Shown: positions 45,413 through 55,571, counted from the stretch's first letter. The stretch is 64,000 nucleotides of DNA from Bacteroidota bacterium (GCA_005882315.1 VBAR01000001.1:1995736-2059735), one strand, 5' to 3'. Numbers and translations: made by a program. Notes: generated by a model not told the origin, from the sequence alone.

Positions 45413-45414
45413 TG

Positions 45415-47193
45415 CTAAGCAATAGCAACCGGTCTCAATTTTCTTTCACCGATCTGCTGACGCCACATTGCATAGTACAATCCTTTTTCTTCCAGCAAAG
45501 ATTCATGTGTGCCTGTTTCAACCACATCGCCTTTTTCTAATACATAAATGCGGTCGGCATGCATGATGGTACTAAGCCGGTGAGCAATCAAAATAGATAT
45601 CTGGTTTTTTTGTGCAGATATATCACGAATGGTGTGAGTGATCTCTTCTTCCGTTAATGAATCCAGTGATGAAGTTGCTTCATCAAAGATGAGTAGCTTA
45701 GGTTTGCGCAGCAAAGCCCTTGCGATAGACAATCTTTGTTTTTCGCCACCAGATAATTTCAATCCACCTTCACCGATCATTGTTTCCAATCCTTTTTCTG
45801 CACGGAGCAACAGGTTCTGGCAACTGGCTTTTTTCAGTACATCATTTAGCTCATCATCAGTTGCAGAAGGGTTTACAAATATCAGGTTCTCTTTTATGGT
45901 ACCAGAAAATAATTGTGTATCCTGTGTTACAAACCCGATCTGGTTGCGTAGATCTTCAAAATCAATTTCATTTTCATCAAGTCTATTATAAAAAATATTG
46001 CCTGATTGCGGACGATATAAACCTACCAGCAATTTCATCAATGTTGTTTTACCTGAACCGGATGGGCCAACAAATGCAATCGTCTCACCAAGCTTAACAG
46101 TGAAATCAATATCATTGATGGCATTTTGATTAGCAGTTTGATGTTTGAAGCCAACATTCCTGAACTCTAACAACTCAATTCCTCCCAGGTGTTTTGGATT
46201 GGCGGGTTTGGATTCTGGTTTTTTTGTCATCAGCTTCTCAAAATTCTCCAATGAAGCCTGTGCCTCACGATAGGTAAGGATGATATTGCCGATCTCCTGT
46301 AGAGGACCAAATACAAAAAAGGAGAATATCTGCATAGTTGCAAGTTCCCATGGTTGCATGATCTTACCGAATATCATCCACATCAGCATAAATAAAATTA
46401 TCTGGCGAAGTGTATTTACAAAAGTACCCTGCACAAAGCTGATGCTTCTAAGTCGTTTTACTTTTTTCAATTCCAACCCCAGTATTTTAAATGTGTTCTT
46501 ATTAAGCCGGGTAATTTCCTGGCGGGTAAGCCCAAGACTTTTTACCAACTCAATATTCCGTAATGATTCAGTTGTAGAACCAGCCAATGAAGTAGTTTCT
46601 GCTACAATTACTTTTTGAACTGTTTTTATTTTTTTACTCAACAGGTTAGAAATAATGGTAAGTAAAAAAATACCGCCGAAATAGATCAAAGGCAGCGACC
46701 AGTGAATGCGATAGGCAAAAATGGCAACGAAAAGAATTCCTATGATCACCGGGAATAATACATTTACAAATGAAGCAACAAATTTTTCAGTATCAATTCT
46801 TACTTTTTGAAGAATACCGAGTGTTTCGCCACTTCGCTGATCTTCAAAATCCTGGTAAGGTAAACCCATTGCATGTTGTAATCCTTCTGTAAAAACGGTA
46901 GCGCCGAATTTTTGAGTAACAAGATTTAAAAAATAATCCTGGAATGCTTTTGCAATACGGCTCACCATAGCCACACCTATTGATGCACCAAGAAGTGTTA
47001 ATACAGGTCCTGCAAACCCCCACCAAAAAGGCTGATAATCTGCGCTGTTATCATGATATTTATAACCGAGGTCTATTAGTTTACCAAATATGATGGGATC
47101 GATCAATGAGAAACCTATATTGACTGCTGCCAAAAAGAGAACCAATGCTACGAGTCCTTTATAAGGTTTGAGATATTTCGTCAGTATTTTCAT
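45415..47193 (-). CDS. ABC exporter, fused permease and ATPase (MsbA-like)
   Basis: The protein has 592 residues. Six membrane helices fill residues 1-310. The nucleotide-binding domain has Walker A GPSGSGKTT (about 374), the signature LSGGEKQR (about 477) and Walker B LLIFDEATSSLD (about 500), then the H-loop (IAHRLST). It is a half-size exporter acting as a homodimer, probably for lipid, glycolipid or peptide. Divergent glycosyltransferase genes beside it favour a cell-surface glycan or lipid substrate, by inference. The exact substrate is not readable. Confidence 0.92.
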   Translation of the reverse strand: MKILTKYLKPYKGLVALVLFLAAVNIGFSLIDPIIFGKLIDLGYKYHDNSADYQPFWWGFAGPVLTLLGASIGVAMVSRIAKAFQDYFLNLVTQKFGATVFTEGLQHAMGLPYQDFEDQRSGETLGILQKVRIDTEKFVASFVNVLFPVIIGILFVAIFAYRIHWSLPLIYFGGIFLLTIISNLLSKKIKTVQKVIVAETTSLAGSTTESLRNIELVKSLGLTRQEITRLNKNTFKILGLELKKVKRLRSISFVQGTFVNTLRQIILFMLMWMIFGKIMQPWELATMQIFSFFVFGPLQEIGNIILTYREAQASLENFEKLMTKKPESKPANPKHLGGIELLEFRNVGFKHQTANQNAINDIDFTVKLGETIAFVGPSGSGKTTLMKLLVGLYRPQSGNIFYNRLDENEIDFEDLRNQIGFVTQDTQLFSGTIKENLIFVNPSATDDELNDVLKKASCQNLLLRAEKGLETMIGEGGLKLSGGEKQRLSIARALLRKPKLLIFDEATSSLDSLTEEEITHTIRDISAQKNQISILIAHRLSTIMHADRIYVLEKGDVVETGTHESLLEEKGLYYAMWRQQIGERKLRPVAIA

Positions 47194-47234
47194 ATAAAAT
47201 TATTCGTTGGTCTGTTGAGGATTTATTTACCTGT

Positions 47235-47267
47235 CAAACATCGGGCAAGTTCGTGAAAAAATGCCAA
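47235..47267 (-). promoter_or_regulatory. Candidate promoter of the ABC exporter gene
   Basis: On the minus strand GATGTTTG (47242-47235) is one base from the Bacteroidota -7 consensus TAnnTTTG. It is preceded at 22 nt by TTG (47267-47265). The start codon lies about 41 nt downstream. Pattern only. Confidence 0.3.
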
Positions 47268-47300
47268 CTTAGCAGGCTTACAGTTTTATTTATCAACCAC

Positions 47301-48350
47301 ATGGCAAAAGTACTTGTTGACCTGCACCGTATTGGTGGCAATAAATATAATGGACTATATCATTTTTGTGAACAACTGGGCAGGCATCTTGTCACAGCTC
47401 TGGCTTCCAGTACTGAATTGTTTTATTATGTGCCGGAAAAACAGTTTAATTTTTTTGGACCACAGGTAAAATATGTAAAACAAAAGAGCATCGATAAGTT
47501 CTATCGTTTTGGCACTTCACAGTTTGATGTTTGGCATATTGCTACAACAATTTCATGGTACCGGCCCTTTAACCGAAAGACAAAAACTATTTTCACCATT
47601 CATGATTTGAATTTTTTGAATGAAGAAGAATATTCTGCTTCTTCTAAAAAGAAATACCTGCACCTGATACAACAACGGGTAGACCGGGCTCATCATCTTA
47701 CATTTATTTCTGAATTTGCAAAAAAGCAAGCGCAGGAAAATTTAAATCTTGACAATAAACCCGGAACAGTAATTTACAATGGCTGTAATATGCCTTCTGA
47801 TTTGAATTTTTCAGAACTCCTGGTAAAACCACAACGATCTTTTCTTTTTACGATCGGTCAATTGCATTCAAGAAAAAATTTTCATGTATTGCCTGCATTG
47901 CTGGTTGGTAATGATCATGAGCTGGTGATTGCGGGATTGAATGATTTTTCATACACACAAAAAGTACTGGCTGAAGCTAAAAGACATGGTGTTGAATCAA
48001 GAGTAAAATTGGTTGGTGCAATAGCCGATTCGGAAAAATTCTGGTATTATAAAAATTGCCTGGCATTTGTTTTTCCAAGTATTGGCGAAGGCTTTGGATT
48101 GCCGGTGCTGGAAGCTATGCAGTTTGGTAAACCTGTTTTTCTTTCAACACATACAAGTCTGCCAGAAGTAGGAGGGGACGCTGCTTTTTATTTTAATGAC
48201 TTCAATGCTGAAACGATGCAGGCAGTATTTGAAAAAGGCATGAATGATTTTAGTAATAATAATGGCGCTGCAAAAGTAATAGCTCAGGCATCGCGTTTCA
48301 GTTGGGATAAAGCTGCCCGTGAATATTTGCAACTTTACTCTACCGTATAA
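47301..48350 (+). CDS. Glycosyltransferase family 4-like (GT-B) enzyme
   Basis: The start at 47301 (349 residues, MAKVLVDLHRIGG) is preferred over 47253, whose leader is not protein-like. Typical GT-B features are FTIHDLNFLNEEEY, HLTFISEFAKKQA, VIYNGCNMP, the FTIGQLHSRKNFHVL donor-side strand, and the nucleotide-sugar motif FPSIGEGFGLPVLEAMQFGKP with EALE-like spacing. It is cytosolic or membrane-associated and builds a surface polysaccharide or glycolipid. Two glycan-related genes follow in the same direction. Confidence 0.92.
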   Translation: MAKVLVDLHRIGGNKYNGLYHFCEQLGRHLVTALASSTELFYYVPEKQFNFFGPQVKYVKQKSIDKFYRFGTSQFDVWHIATTISWYRPFNRKTKTIFTIHDLNFLNEEEYSASSKKKYLHLIQQRVDRAHHLTFISEFAKKQAQENLNLDNKPGTVIYNGCNMPSDLNFSELLVKPQRSFLFTIGQLHSRKNFHVLPALLVGNDHELVIAGLNDFSYTQKVLAEAKRHGVESRVKLVGAIADSEKFWYYKNCLAFVFPSIGEGFGLPVLEAMQFGKPVFLSTHTSLPEVGGDAAFYFNDFNAETMQAVFEKGMNDFSNNNGAAKVIAQASRFSWDKAAREYLQLYSTV

Positions 48351-48366
48351 ATAATATTTTTACCCG

Positions 48367-49344
48367 ATGAGCAAACCGTTTATTTCTATTTGCATTCCTA
48401 CTTACCAGCGACCTCATTTATTAAAAACATTGCTGGACTCCATCAGCATCCAGAATTATCGTGATTTTGAAATAATTATTAATGATAATAGTAAAGATGA
48501 TAGCGTTGAACAGTTACTGAAATCATATGTCGATAAACTTCCGATAGATTATGTCAGGAACAATCCATCTACAACTGCTGCTGAAAATACGAATACTGTA
48601 ATGCAACGGGCAAATGGCGAATGGATAAAACTAATGCATGATGATGATTGGTTTGAAACCGCAGATGCGCTGCAACAGTTTGCAGATGCAGCAAAACGAT
48701 CAGGAAAGGATTTTATTTTTTCAGGCTGTACGCAGGTTTGGCTGGATAGCGGTAAAAAACAAATAGATCTGCTTTCAGAAGAAAAAAAACAATGGCTTAC
48801 AGAATCACCTTTCTGCCTTTTTTACCTGAATGTGATCGGACATCCATCCGCTACTATGCACAAGAAAGATAATTCAGTTCTGTATGATACAGGGATCAAA
48901 TGGGTATTGGATATTGATTTTTATATGCGTTACTTTAAAAAGCATCCCGGTTATCATTATATAGATGCATGTTTGGTAAACATTGGTAAAGATCCTTCGC
49001 AGGAAACAAATAAATATTATAAGAATAGGAATGTAGAATTGCCGGAATTTTTCTTTTTACTGGCTAAGTATGAACAAGATCTGGATTTAAAAAACAGGCA
49101 TGTATTTCATTTGATATGGAATATGCTGAAACGGTATAAGATCAAAGATCCGCAGGAGATCTATGATGCAGGTTTTAAAGGCACCCTGCCAGCCCGTATA
49201 GAAAAAATAATTGCTTGCCAGAAATATATCCCGGATATTATCCTGAAACAAACACCCTGGTCAAAAAAGCTGGTACTACGTTGTTATAAAAAAATTGCAG
49301 CCGATTATATTAAAACAGGTAAAACGATGCATCATGATTTGTAA
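48367..49344 (+). CDS. Glycosyltransferase family 2 enzyme
   Basis: The protein has 325 residues. The GT-A fold is shown by ISICIPTYQRPHLLKTLLDS at the start, DFEIIINDNSKDDS, and the metal-binding region WIKLMHDDDWF near residue 89. A second acceptor-side motif VLDIDFYMRYF lies near 178. It probably transfers a sugar in the same pathway as the upstream GT-B enzyme. Its 3' end overlaps the methyltransferase gene by 11 nt. Confidence 0.92.
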   Translation: MSKPFISICIPTYQRPHLLKTLLDSISIQNYRDFEIIINDNSKDDSVEQLLKSYVDKLPIDYVRNNPSTTAAENTNTVMQRANGEWIKLMHDDDWFETADALQQFADAAKRSGKDFIFSGCTQVWLDSGKKQIDLLSEEKKQWLTESPFCLFYLNVIGHPSATMHKKDNSVLYDTGIKWVLDIDFYMRYFKKHPGYHYIDACLVNIGKDPSQETNKYYKNRNVELPEFFFLLAKYEQDLDLKNRHVFHLIWNMLKRYKIKDPQEIYDAGFKGTLPARIEKIIACQKYIPDIILKQTPWSKKLVLRCYKKIAADYIKTGKTMHHDL

Positions 49345-50299
49345 GATCTGTAATTATGATATGAGCCGGCCTTCGCACCGGGTAAAAGAAATGATGTTTG
49401 GTTTGAAGACGGAGCATGATTATTACGAATGCCCGGCGTGTGAATCATTACAGATCGCCGAAGTGCCAGCGGACCTGGAAAAATATTACCCGGGTAATTA
49501 TTATTCATTCAAGCCACAGCCGGAAAAAAATATTGACACTACCTTTTTAAGAAAACTGAAATCTTCTTACTTGTTGTACGGAAAAAATAAAATTCCGGGT
49601 TTCCTGTTATCGATCGGTTATAAAATTCCCGAATATACAATGTGGCTTAAACAAGCACAGGTACAATATAATGATGCCATTCTCGATGCAGGTTCCGGCA
49701 GTGGTGATATACTGGCTCATTACTGTAAAGCCGGGTTTACTGATCTTTTGGGAATTGATCCTTTTTTAAAAACTGAATTTGTTTCTGATAATGGTAAACT
49801 TCAGTTACTGAGAAAATCCCTTTTTGATAAATTGACCTATGACCAGTTTGATTTTGTAATGCTCAATCATTCCTTTGAGCATATGGATGAACCGCATAAA
49901 ATATTCAAGCGGTTATCTGAATTGGTAAAGCCGGGAAAATTTTTACTGGTTCGTATCCCTCTTAATAAATCTTTTGCATCCGGCAAATACGGAACTAATT
50001 GGGTGGATTGGGATGCACCGCGGCACCTCATACTTCATAGTGTAAAAAGTATGCGCATACTTGCACAGGAGCATGGCTTTGAGACAAAGCAAATCATTTA
50101 TGATTCAACTGCATTCCAATTTTGGGGAAGTGAACAGTACAGTCGCGGTATCAGCCTGCATGATGAAAGATCATATGCCGTTAATAAAGACAATTCAGTT
50201 TTTTCAGATGCTGAAATAAATAACTGGAAAAAAATGGCTGCTGAACTTAATAAAAAAGGAGAAGGCGACCAGGCTTGCTTCTTTTTACAAAGAAAATGA
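49334..50299 (+). CDS. SAM-dependent methyltransferase with N-terminal zinc ribbon
   Basis: The ATG at 49334 (321 residues, MICKICNYDMSR) begins a CxxC...CxxC zinc-ribbon-like segment (CKIC and CPAC). Residues near 115 form the SAM loop (ILDAGSGSGDIL), followed by LLGIDPFL and FVMLNHSFEHMDEP, typical of class I methyltransferases acting on sugars in glycan loci. The longer frame from 49295 runs through the previous gene and is unlikely. It ends exactly one base before the convergent ComM-like gene. Confidence 0.9.
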   Translation: MICKICNYDMSRPSHRVKEMMFGLKTEHDYYECPACESLQIAEVPADLEKYYPGNYYSFKPQPEKNIDTTFLRKLKSSYLLYGKNKIPGFLLSIGYKIPEYTMWLKQAQVQYNDAILDAGSGSGDILAHYCKAGFTDLLGIDPFLKTEFVSDNGKLQLLRKSLFDKLTYDQFDFVMLNHSFEHMDEPHKIFKRLSELVKPGKFLLVRIPLNKSFASGKYGTNWVDWDAPRHLILHSVKSMRILAQEHGFETKQIIYDSTAFQFWGSEQYSRGISLHDERSYAVNKDNSVFSDAEINNWKKMAAELNKKGEGDQACFFLQRK

Positions 50300-51847
50300 T
50301 CAACCGCCCCAGCCTTCCCTGTCAAGGCTTCTGTATTGAATGGCTTCAGCTACATGCTCCGCTTTTATTATTTCACTTTCATTGAGGTCAGCGATCGTTC
50401 TTGATACTTTTAGGATTCTATCATAAGCCCTGGCAGAAAGGTTGAGTTTTTCCATTGCGGCTTTTAATAAATTCTGGCTCACATTATCTATCACACAAAT
50501 TTCTTTTAATTGTTTACTGCTCATTTGTGCATTGCAATAAGTGCCGGGACTTTCTTTATAACGTTCTTCCTGCATTTCTCTTGCTTTCATCACTCTTGCT
50601 CTTATATCGGCGGAGTGTTCGCTTGTTTTTACAGAAGATAATTCACGAAAAGCAACTGGAGTTACTTCCACATGCAGATCAATTCTATCAAGCAATGGCC
50701 CGGAAATTTTATTTAAATATTTCTGTACAGCGCCGGGTGGGCAACTGCATTCTTTTTCGGGGTGATTATAAAATCCGCAAGGGCAGGGGTTCATGGATGC
50801 GATCAGCATAAATGAAGAAGGAAAATCAATCGCCACTTTTGCTCTTGAAATAGTCACTCTTCTTTCTTCCATCGGTTGGCGCATTACTTCGAGCACTGTT
50901 CTTTTAAACTCTGGCAACTCATCCAAAAACAAAACACCATTATGTGCCAATGAAATTTCCCCCGGTTGTGGTATGCCACCACCACCAACCAATGCAACAT
51001 CAGAAATTGTATGATGTGGTGAACGGAATGGGCGTTTTGAAATGAGTGTTGCATTCTCCGGTAATTTACCGGCAACAGAATGGATCTTTGTTGTTTCCAA
51101 TGCCTCTTGTAAACTAAGTGGAGGAAGTATGGTTGGTAATCTTTTTGCAAGCATTGTTTTACCAGCACCGGGCGGGCCGATCAGTATGGCATTATGCCCA
51201 CCTGCTGCGGCGATCTCTAATGCCCGTTTGATATTTTCCTGGCCTTTTACATCAGCAAAATCAATTTCAAAATCGGCTTGTGCATGTAAAAATTCTTCAC
51301 GGGTATTGATCACTACAGGTTCCAAACCCTGCTCACCATTTTCAAAAAAATCAATCACTTCACGAATATGTTCGACGCCATATACATTCAGATTATTTAC
51401 CATCCCTGCTTCTCTTGCATTTACTTTGGGAACGATCAGTCCTTTAAATTTTTCTTTGCGTGCCTGTATAGCGATAGGCAATGCGCCTTTTATCGGACGT
51501 ATCTCGCCATCAAGACTTAACTCACCCATAATGATATAACTGGAAATAGCTTCTGGATTTTTAATTTTTTCATCAGCAGCTAAAATGCCGATTGCAATTG
51601 GCAGATCAAATGCTGTTCCGCTCTTTTTAATATCAGCCGGTGCAAGATTGATCACTGTTCTCATTCTCGGCATTGCATAGCCATTTGTTCGCATCGTACT
51701 TTCAATACGCTGAATGCTTTCCTTCACCGCATTATCTGCCAATCCTACCATCACCTGCCCGATATTGGTACTCATGGCATTTACTTCAACCGTGATGGTG
51801 ATCGCTTCCACTCCGTACACAGCGCTGCCAAATGTCTTAACTAACAT
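50300..51847 (-). CDS. YifB/ComM-like Mg-chelatase-type AAA+ ATPase
   Basis: The protein has 515 residues. The N-terminal 170 residues are the Lon-like domain (YGVEAITITVEVN, IKGALPIAIQARKE). The AAA+ core has Walker A GPPGAGKTMLAKR near 223, HHTISDVALVGGG, Walker B GVLFLDELPEF near 310, and the cysteine-bearing NPCPCGFYNHPEKEC segment. The C-terminal domain has LSARAYDRILKVSRTIADL. ComM promotes branch migration during natural transformation in other bacteria, and that role here is by family. The stop abuts the methyltransferase stop with no spacer. Confidence 0.93.
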   Translation of the reverse strand: MLVKTFGSAVYGVEAITITVEVNAMSTNIGQVMVGLADNAVKESIQRIESTMRTNGYAMPRMRTVINLAPADIKKSGTAFDLPIAIGILAADEKIKNPEAISSYIIMGELSLDGEIRPIKGALPIAIQARKEKFKGLIVPKVNAREAGMVNNLNVYGVEHIREVIDFFENGEQGLEPVVINTREEFLHAQADFEIDFADVKGQENIKRALEIAAAGGHNAILIGPPGAGKTMLAKRLPTILPPLSLQEALETTKIHSVAGKLPENATLISKRPFRSPHHTISDVALVGGGGIPQPGEISLAHNGVLFLDELPEFKRTVLEVMRQPMEERRVTISRAKVAIDFPSSFMLIASMNPCPCGFYNHPEKECSCPPGAVQKYLNKISGPLLDRIDLHVEVTPVAFRELSSVKTSEHSADIRARVMKAREMQEERYKESPGTYCNAQMSSKQLKEICVIDNVSQNLLKAAMEKLNLSARAYDRILKVSRTIADLNESEIIKAEHVAEAIQYRSLDREGWGG

Positions 51848-51931
51848 GAATTGAAGATAGGAGAATAATAAGATACGGCGTACTACCTGAAAGTGGTATT
51901 GTTTGATTAGTGATTATTCATCCTGCAATTA

Positions 51932-53533
51932 TTATTTCTCTTCAGCAATATTTCCTTTAAAGAGCAGGTTCACATCCGGATCGGCCGTCAACTCTGAAGG
52001 TTTTTGTGCCATTGGAATTTTAAATGTTTCAGACTGTTTGGAAATGTTTAGCATTTTTCGGGCATTCACAACTTGACCCGATTGGTAACCAATTTCAAGA
52101 GGAAATGAAAATGGTGTTTGCTGTAATTGCTTTACAGTAACTGAGATGTTTTTTTCTTTACTGTTGTACTTCCATTTTATATCCAATTTCGGTATGCCGG
52201 GTGTGTAGAGCCATTGTTTAAAAAACTGTGTTAGATTTTTGCCAGAGACTTCTTCAATAATTTTTTGCAGATCTTCTGTGTCAGCATTTTTACCAGCATA
52301 CGCAGCGTAATATTTACGTATTGACTTTTTGAAAACAGAATCGCCCAACTGCTGGCGAAGCATATGTAATATCCAACCGCCTTTCTGGTAATTGTTTTCA
52401 TTAAGCAAGTTCATGAAATCAGTTTCAGCTGTATTTACCACCGGGGTATTATTTCTTTCTGTAAAAGCAATTACTTGCTCCCGGTCTTCATCTCTCATTG
52501 CTGCTGCCTTGGCTTTGCCATATTTATTCTCAAAAAATAAAGTAGTGAAATAAGTAGCAAACCCTTCGCTGAGCCACAGATGCGCAAAACTTTTTTCTGT
52601 AGCCATATTCCCAAACCATTGATGGGCTATTTCGTGTGCCAGCAAAGATTCATTACTACCATCACCTGTTATTTTATCTTCAGCATAAAAAATGGCACTT
52701 GCATTTTCCAAACCACCGAACCGTGTTTTCGATTGCACGTTGGCTAATTTTTTATAACCATAAGGACCGATCGTATTGATGTAAAAACTAAGAATATCTT
52801 TTGTCAATGAAAAATCATGCACGGCTTCTTTTCCATTTTCGGGATAACCCCAACTATAAACAGGGATGCAATTATTTACAAAGCCTACCATGTTCACGGC
52901 GAAATCAGCCACACCAATCGTCATTACTTTTGTTGCCAGCGGTTCATCTTCTTTCCAGTGTGTTCGTTTTAGCCCTTTTGTAATATTTGTTTCTTCAACC
53001 TGTATTCCATTTGCCACTACCTGGTAGTGTTCGGGTGCTGTGATGATAAATTCCACAGAAGCTTTATCAGCAGGATCATCTTTGCAAGGAATCCAGTAAT
53101 GGGCACGGTCGGGCCAGTTGTCAGCAAAAAAAGTGCGGTGCCCATATTTATTTTTTGAAATGATCAGCCCGTCGTTGGGAATGCCTTTATAGGAGATTAT
53201 AAATGTTTCGATATCGCCTGCTTTAGCAGGTTTTGCCAGTTGCAACCGTAATTCTTCATCATTGCTCTTTACTTGTACCACTTTTTTTTCATCGATAGTT
53301 GTCGTAGCATAAGTAAGCATATGCTGTTTACCATTTTTGATCAGAACAAAATCCAAAGAAAGATTATCCGTAGGGTTTAAAAATTTAACAGTGATGCTTG
53401 CTTTACCTTTAATGCTGTCTGTTTTATCTGACAATTCCAGTTCATAGCGGTAATGCAATACATCAATAACGGATTGAGATCGTGTAGTAAAAACTAAAAC
53501 AAGTAAACTGAAGAGGGAAACTCCTTTCTTCAT
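51932..53533 (-). CDS. M1 family zinc aminopeptidase (exported)
   Basis: The protein has 533 residues. A signal peptide (MKKGVSLFSLLVLVFTTRSQ) precedes the N-terminal beta domain. The exopeptidase motif GGLEN is at 273-277, zinc ligands HEIAH (His300, His304) and Glu323 (WLSEGFAT) match HExxH-x18-E, and the catalytic Glu is Glu301. It lacks the large C-terminal HEAT-like domain of long M1 enzymes. It probably trims peptides in the periplasm or outside. It lies 84 nt upstream of the ComM-like gene and 97 nt downstream of a DUF3500 gene. Confidence 0.93.
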   Translation of the reverse strand: MKKGVSLFSLLVLVFTTRSQSVIDVLHYRYELELSDKTDSIKGKASITVKFLNPTDNLSLDFVLIKNGKQHMLTYATTTIDEKKVVQVKSNDEELRLQLAKPAKAGDIETFIISYKGIPNDGLIISKNKYGHRTFFADNWPDRAHYWIPCKDDPADKASVEFIITAPEHYQVVANGIQVEETNITKGLKRTHWKEDEPLATKVMTIGVADFAVNMVGFVNNCIPVYSWGYPENGKEAVHDFSLTKDILSFYINTIGPYGYKKLANVQSKTRFGGLENASAIFYAEDKITGDGSNESLLAHEIAHQWFGNMATEKSFAHLWLSEGFATYFTTLFFENKYGKAKAAAMRDEDREQVIAFTERNNTPVVNTAETDFMNLLNENNYQKGGWILHMLRQQLGDSVFKKSIRKYYAAYAGKNADTEDLQKIIEEVSGKNLTQFFKQWLYTPGIPKLDIKWKYNSKEKNISVTVKQLQQTPFSFPLEIGYQSGQVVNARKMLNISKQSETFKIPMAQKPSELTADPDVNLLFKGNIAEEK

Positions 53534-53630
53534 AAGGAAAGAATTTAGCCGGACAAGTTACAAAACAGATTCTGTTTTTCGACAACTCTTTCAATTCAAA
53601 AAGACAGGCTATACGAATACGGTCAGCTAT

Positions 53631-54644
53631 TTAATGATGATGATTTGAATTCATATAATGTTCTTTCAGCAGATCTTCACCATAGTCGCCATCGTAATCA
53701 CGCCATACCATATGAATATGATTGGCGTCGTTCTGTGTGTTATCAAATTCTATTAGAAATGTTTTTCCCTGTATCCGGTAGTAATGAGGTTCTCCTTTCA
53801 TCAATCCGCCGGCCCAACCAAAACGGATATCATTTTTATCTTCTGTTCTTACCATGGCCATTCTTGCATTGGCTAGCCGGGGCGACATGGAAGAGAGATA
53901 AGCCACTATGATCTTATTCACAAGGTTTTTTTGGTCGTTGTTCAGGTCCTTCGTCAGTATACCCGCCGGTTTCAGCGGGGACACTTCTTTGGCAGTAGTG
54001 GTTACAATATCGGCAAATGCTTTTAACTGGAACAAGGCTGTTTTTTTTTGTTCAGCATTCATCGAATTCACCAGCTCAAAAGCAAGGTCTTCTTCATCTT
54101 TCAAAATACGCAAACCTTTTTGCGGCCCTTGCCTTACCTCAGCAGGATTAGAACCAAAGAAGAAGGGAGCAAATGCCGGCTTATTTTTTACAATGGTAAA
54201 ATTGAGTGCCAGGTGATGGCCGGTAAATTTCCAGGCCCATACACTGTCTATTCCCGGGTGGCCATATACCGAAACAAAATAATTTTCCGGTATACGATGT
54301 GGATTCGTTGGCTCCATTTCTTTGAGCAGGTATTCAAAGCTCATGATGGTTTGTGTTCTTTTATATCCTTCATCGCTTAAAAAAGATTTGAGCAATTCAT
54401 AGAAAGCCATCTTTTGTATACTGTCTATATCTTTTATAGCAAGCCCGGAACGTGCCATCATGGTAGCCGGCACATAATGCCAGGCATAGCGGTTCATATC
54501 ATCAAAAGGGAAAATGGCTTTGGCTTTTTGTTGTTCGTTTAATGATTTTACAAAGGCGATGGCTTTGGCAGAGCCGGTATTATCATCCTTTACAGTTTGT
54601 GCAATAAGCGAAACCGGCAACAGTAACACCAAAAATGATTTCAT
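53631..54644 (-). CDS. DUF3500 family exported protein
   Basis: The protein has 337 residues with a signal peptide ending near LIAQ. DUF3500 hallmarks are FPFDDMNRYAWHYVPA near 45, a GHHLALNFTI segment near 141, FFFGSNPAEVRQGP near 163, and the C-terminal FLIEFDNTQNDANHIHMVWRD, in part, with DYGEDLLKEHY. The C-terminus ends NSNHHH. The family function is unknown. It probably belongs to a transcription unit with the M1 peptidase. Confidence 0.88.
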   Translation of the reverse strand: MKSFLVLLLPVSLIAQTVKDDNTGSAKAIAFVKSLNEQQKAKAIFPFDDMNRYAWHYVPATMMARSGLAIKDIDSIQKMAFYELLKSFLSDEGYKRTQTIMSFEYLLKEMEPTNPHRIPENYFVSVYGHPGIDSVWAWKFTGHHLALNFTIVKNKPAFAPFFFGSNPAEVRQGPQKGLRILKDEEDLAFELVNSMNAEQKKTALFQLKAFADIVTTTAKEVSPLKPAGILTKDLNNDQKNLVNKIIVAYLSSMSPRLANARMAMVRTEDKNDIRFGWAGGLMKGEPHYYRIQGKTFLIEFDNTQNDANHIHMVWRDYDGDYGEDLLKEHYMNSNHHH

Positions 54645-54887
54645 AAATATGTATTGATAGGTGGTGTGGTGAACAAAGTTGAGGTTTAAATATACAACTA
54701 TCCCTGTTTATGAAAAGCTGTTGACTTATTGACCCCTCAACTAATCATAGTCTTCACTCATATAGAATCTCTAAGCAATCAAATGAGATGTTATTTGGTA
54801 AATAGCAGACAGATATTTGTTTTATAACCATTAAACGGAGTAAGCCGAAAATCCATTTTCAGAGTAGGCAAAAAATTAAATCTTAAC

Positions 54888-55526
54888 ATGAAAAAGATGA
54901 TCACCAAAATCACTAGCGGCTTTGTGCTGGCAGCTACTCTTGCAGTTGTATTCATAAGCTGCAGTAAAGAACAGCAGCCAGTTGATAATAATAGCAGCAA
55001 AACACAGTTTGCAACTGAACTAAGAGAACTGAATGAAGCGACAGTATTGAATTGTGCCGGAACTATTCCTGATAGTTTGCAAGTACCCGAAGGAAACAAA
55101 CTGGGTTACCAGGCTTATGCAACCGGTGTGCAGATCTATGAAGTGAGAAGAAGTGCTACAAATCCCAATGTTTTTATATGGGTAAATATTGCACCTTCTG
55201 CTACATTATACCTTCGTCCCGACTATACGAATCAGACGGGAATTCATTATGCTGGCCCAAGTTGGGAATTTTCAAAAGGCCCGTATAAAGGTGAGAAGAC
55301 AGTAGCAGCAAAGCTGAAAGGAGCAACGATAAATGCAACAGCTGTTCCATGGTTGTTGTTGAAAGCCGTTGATGCGCAAAGCTCAGCCGGTAACCAGGTA
55401 ACATATATACAACGTGTTTGCACAACAGGAGGTTTGGCGCCTGCAACAATACCCAGTGAATCAAACCTTGGACAACAGCAAAGCATACCTTATACAGCGA
55501 CCTATCTTTTTTATGAAAAAAAGTGA
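54888..55526 (+). CDS. DUF3455 family lipoprotein
   Basis: The protein has 212 residues. A signal peptide with lipobox VFISC precedes a domain with the DUF3455 pattern: VPEGNKLGYQAYATGVQIYE near 64, a GPSWEF near 120, and AVPWLLLKAV and YIQRVCTTGGLAPA toward the end. The fold is probably a small beta-barrel, and the function is unknown. It diverges from the DUF3500 gene across 243 nt in which I see no firm promoter box. Confidence 0.87.
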   Translation: MKKMITKITSGFVLAATLAVVFISCSKEQQPVDNNSSKTQFATELRELNEATVLNCAGTIPDSLQVPEGNKLGYQAYATGVQIYEVRRSATNPNVFIWVNIAPSATLYLRPDYTNQTGIHYAGPSWEFSKGPYKGEKTVAAKLKGATINATAVPWLLLKAVDAQSSAGNQVTYIQRVCTTGGLAPATIPSESNLGQQQSIPYTATYLFYEKK

Positions 55527-55540
55527 TTGGTTATTTTTCA

Positions 55541-55571
55541 AACGAGCCTTCAACTTCGTCGAAGGCTCGTT
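55541..55571 (+). terminator. Hairpin terminator after the DUF3455 gene
   Basis: An 11-bp perfect stem AACGAGCCTTC / GAAGGCTCGTT encloses a 9-nt loop, 14 nt after the stop. The T-run is weak on the plus strand, so termination efficiency is uncertain. Confidence 0.6.

Noticed and set aside
45415-51847. A defence or mobile island around the exporter and glycosyltransferases
   Set aside because: The genes are ordinary surface-glycan and ComM-like genes, with no nuclease, toxin, integrase or compositional break.
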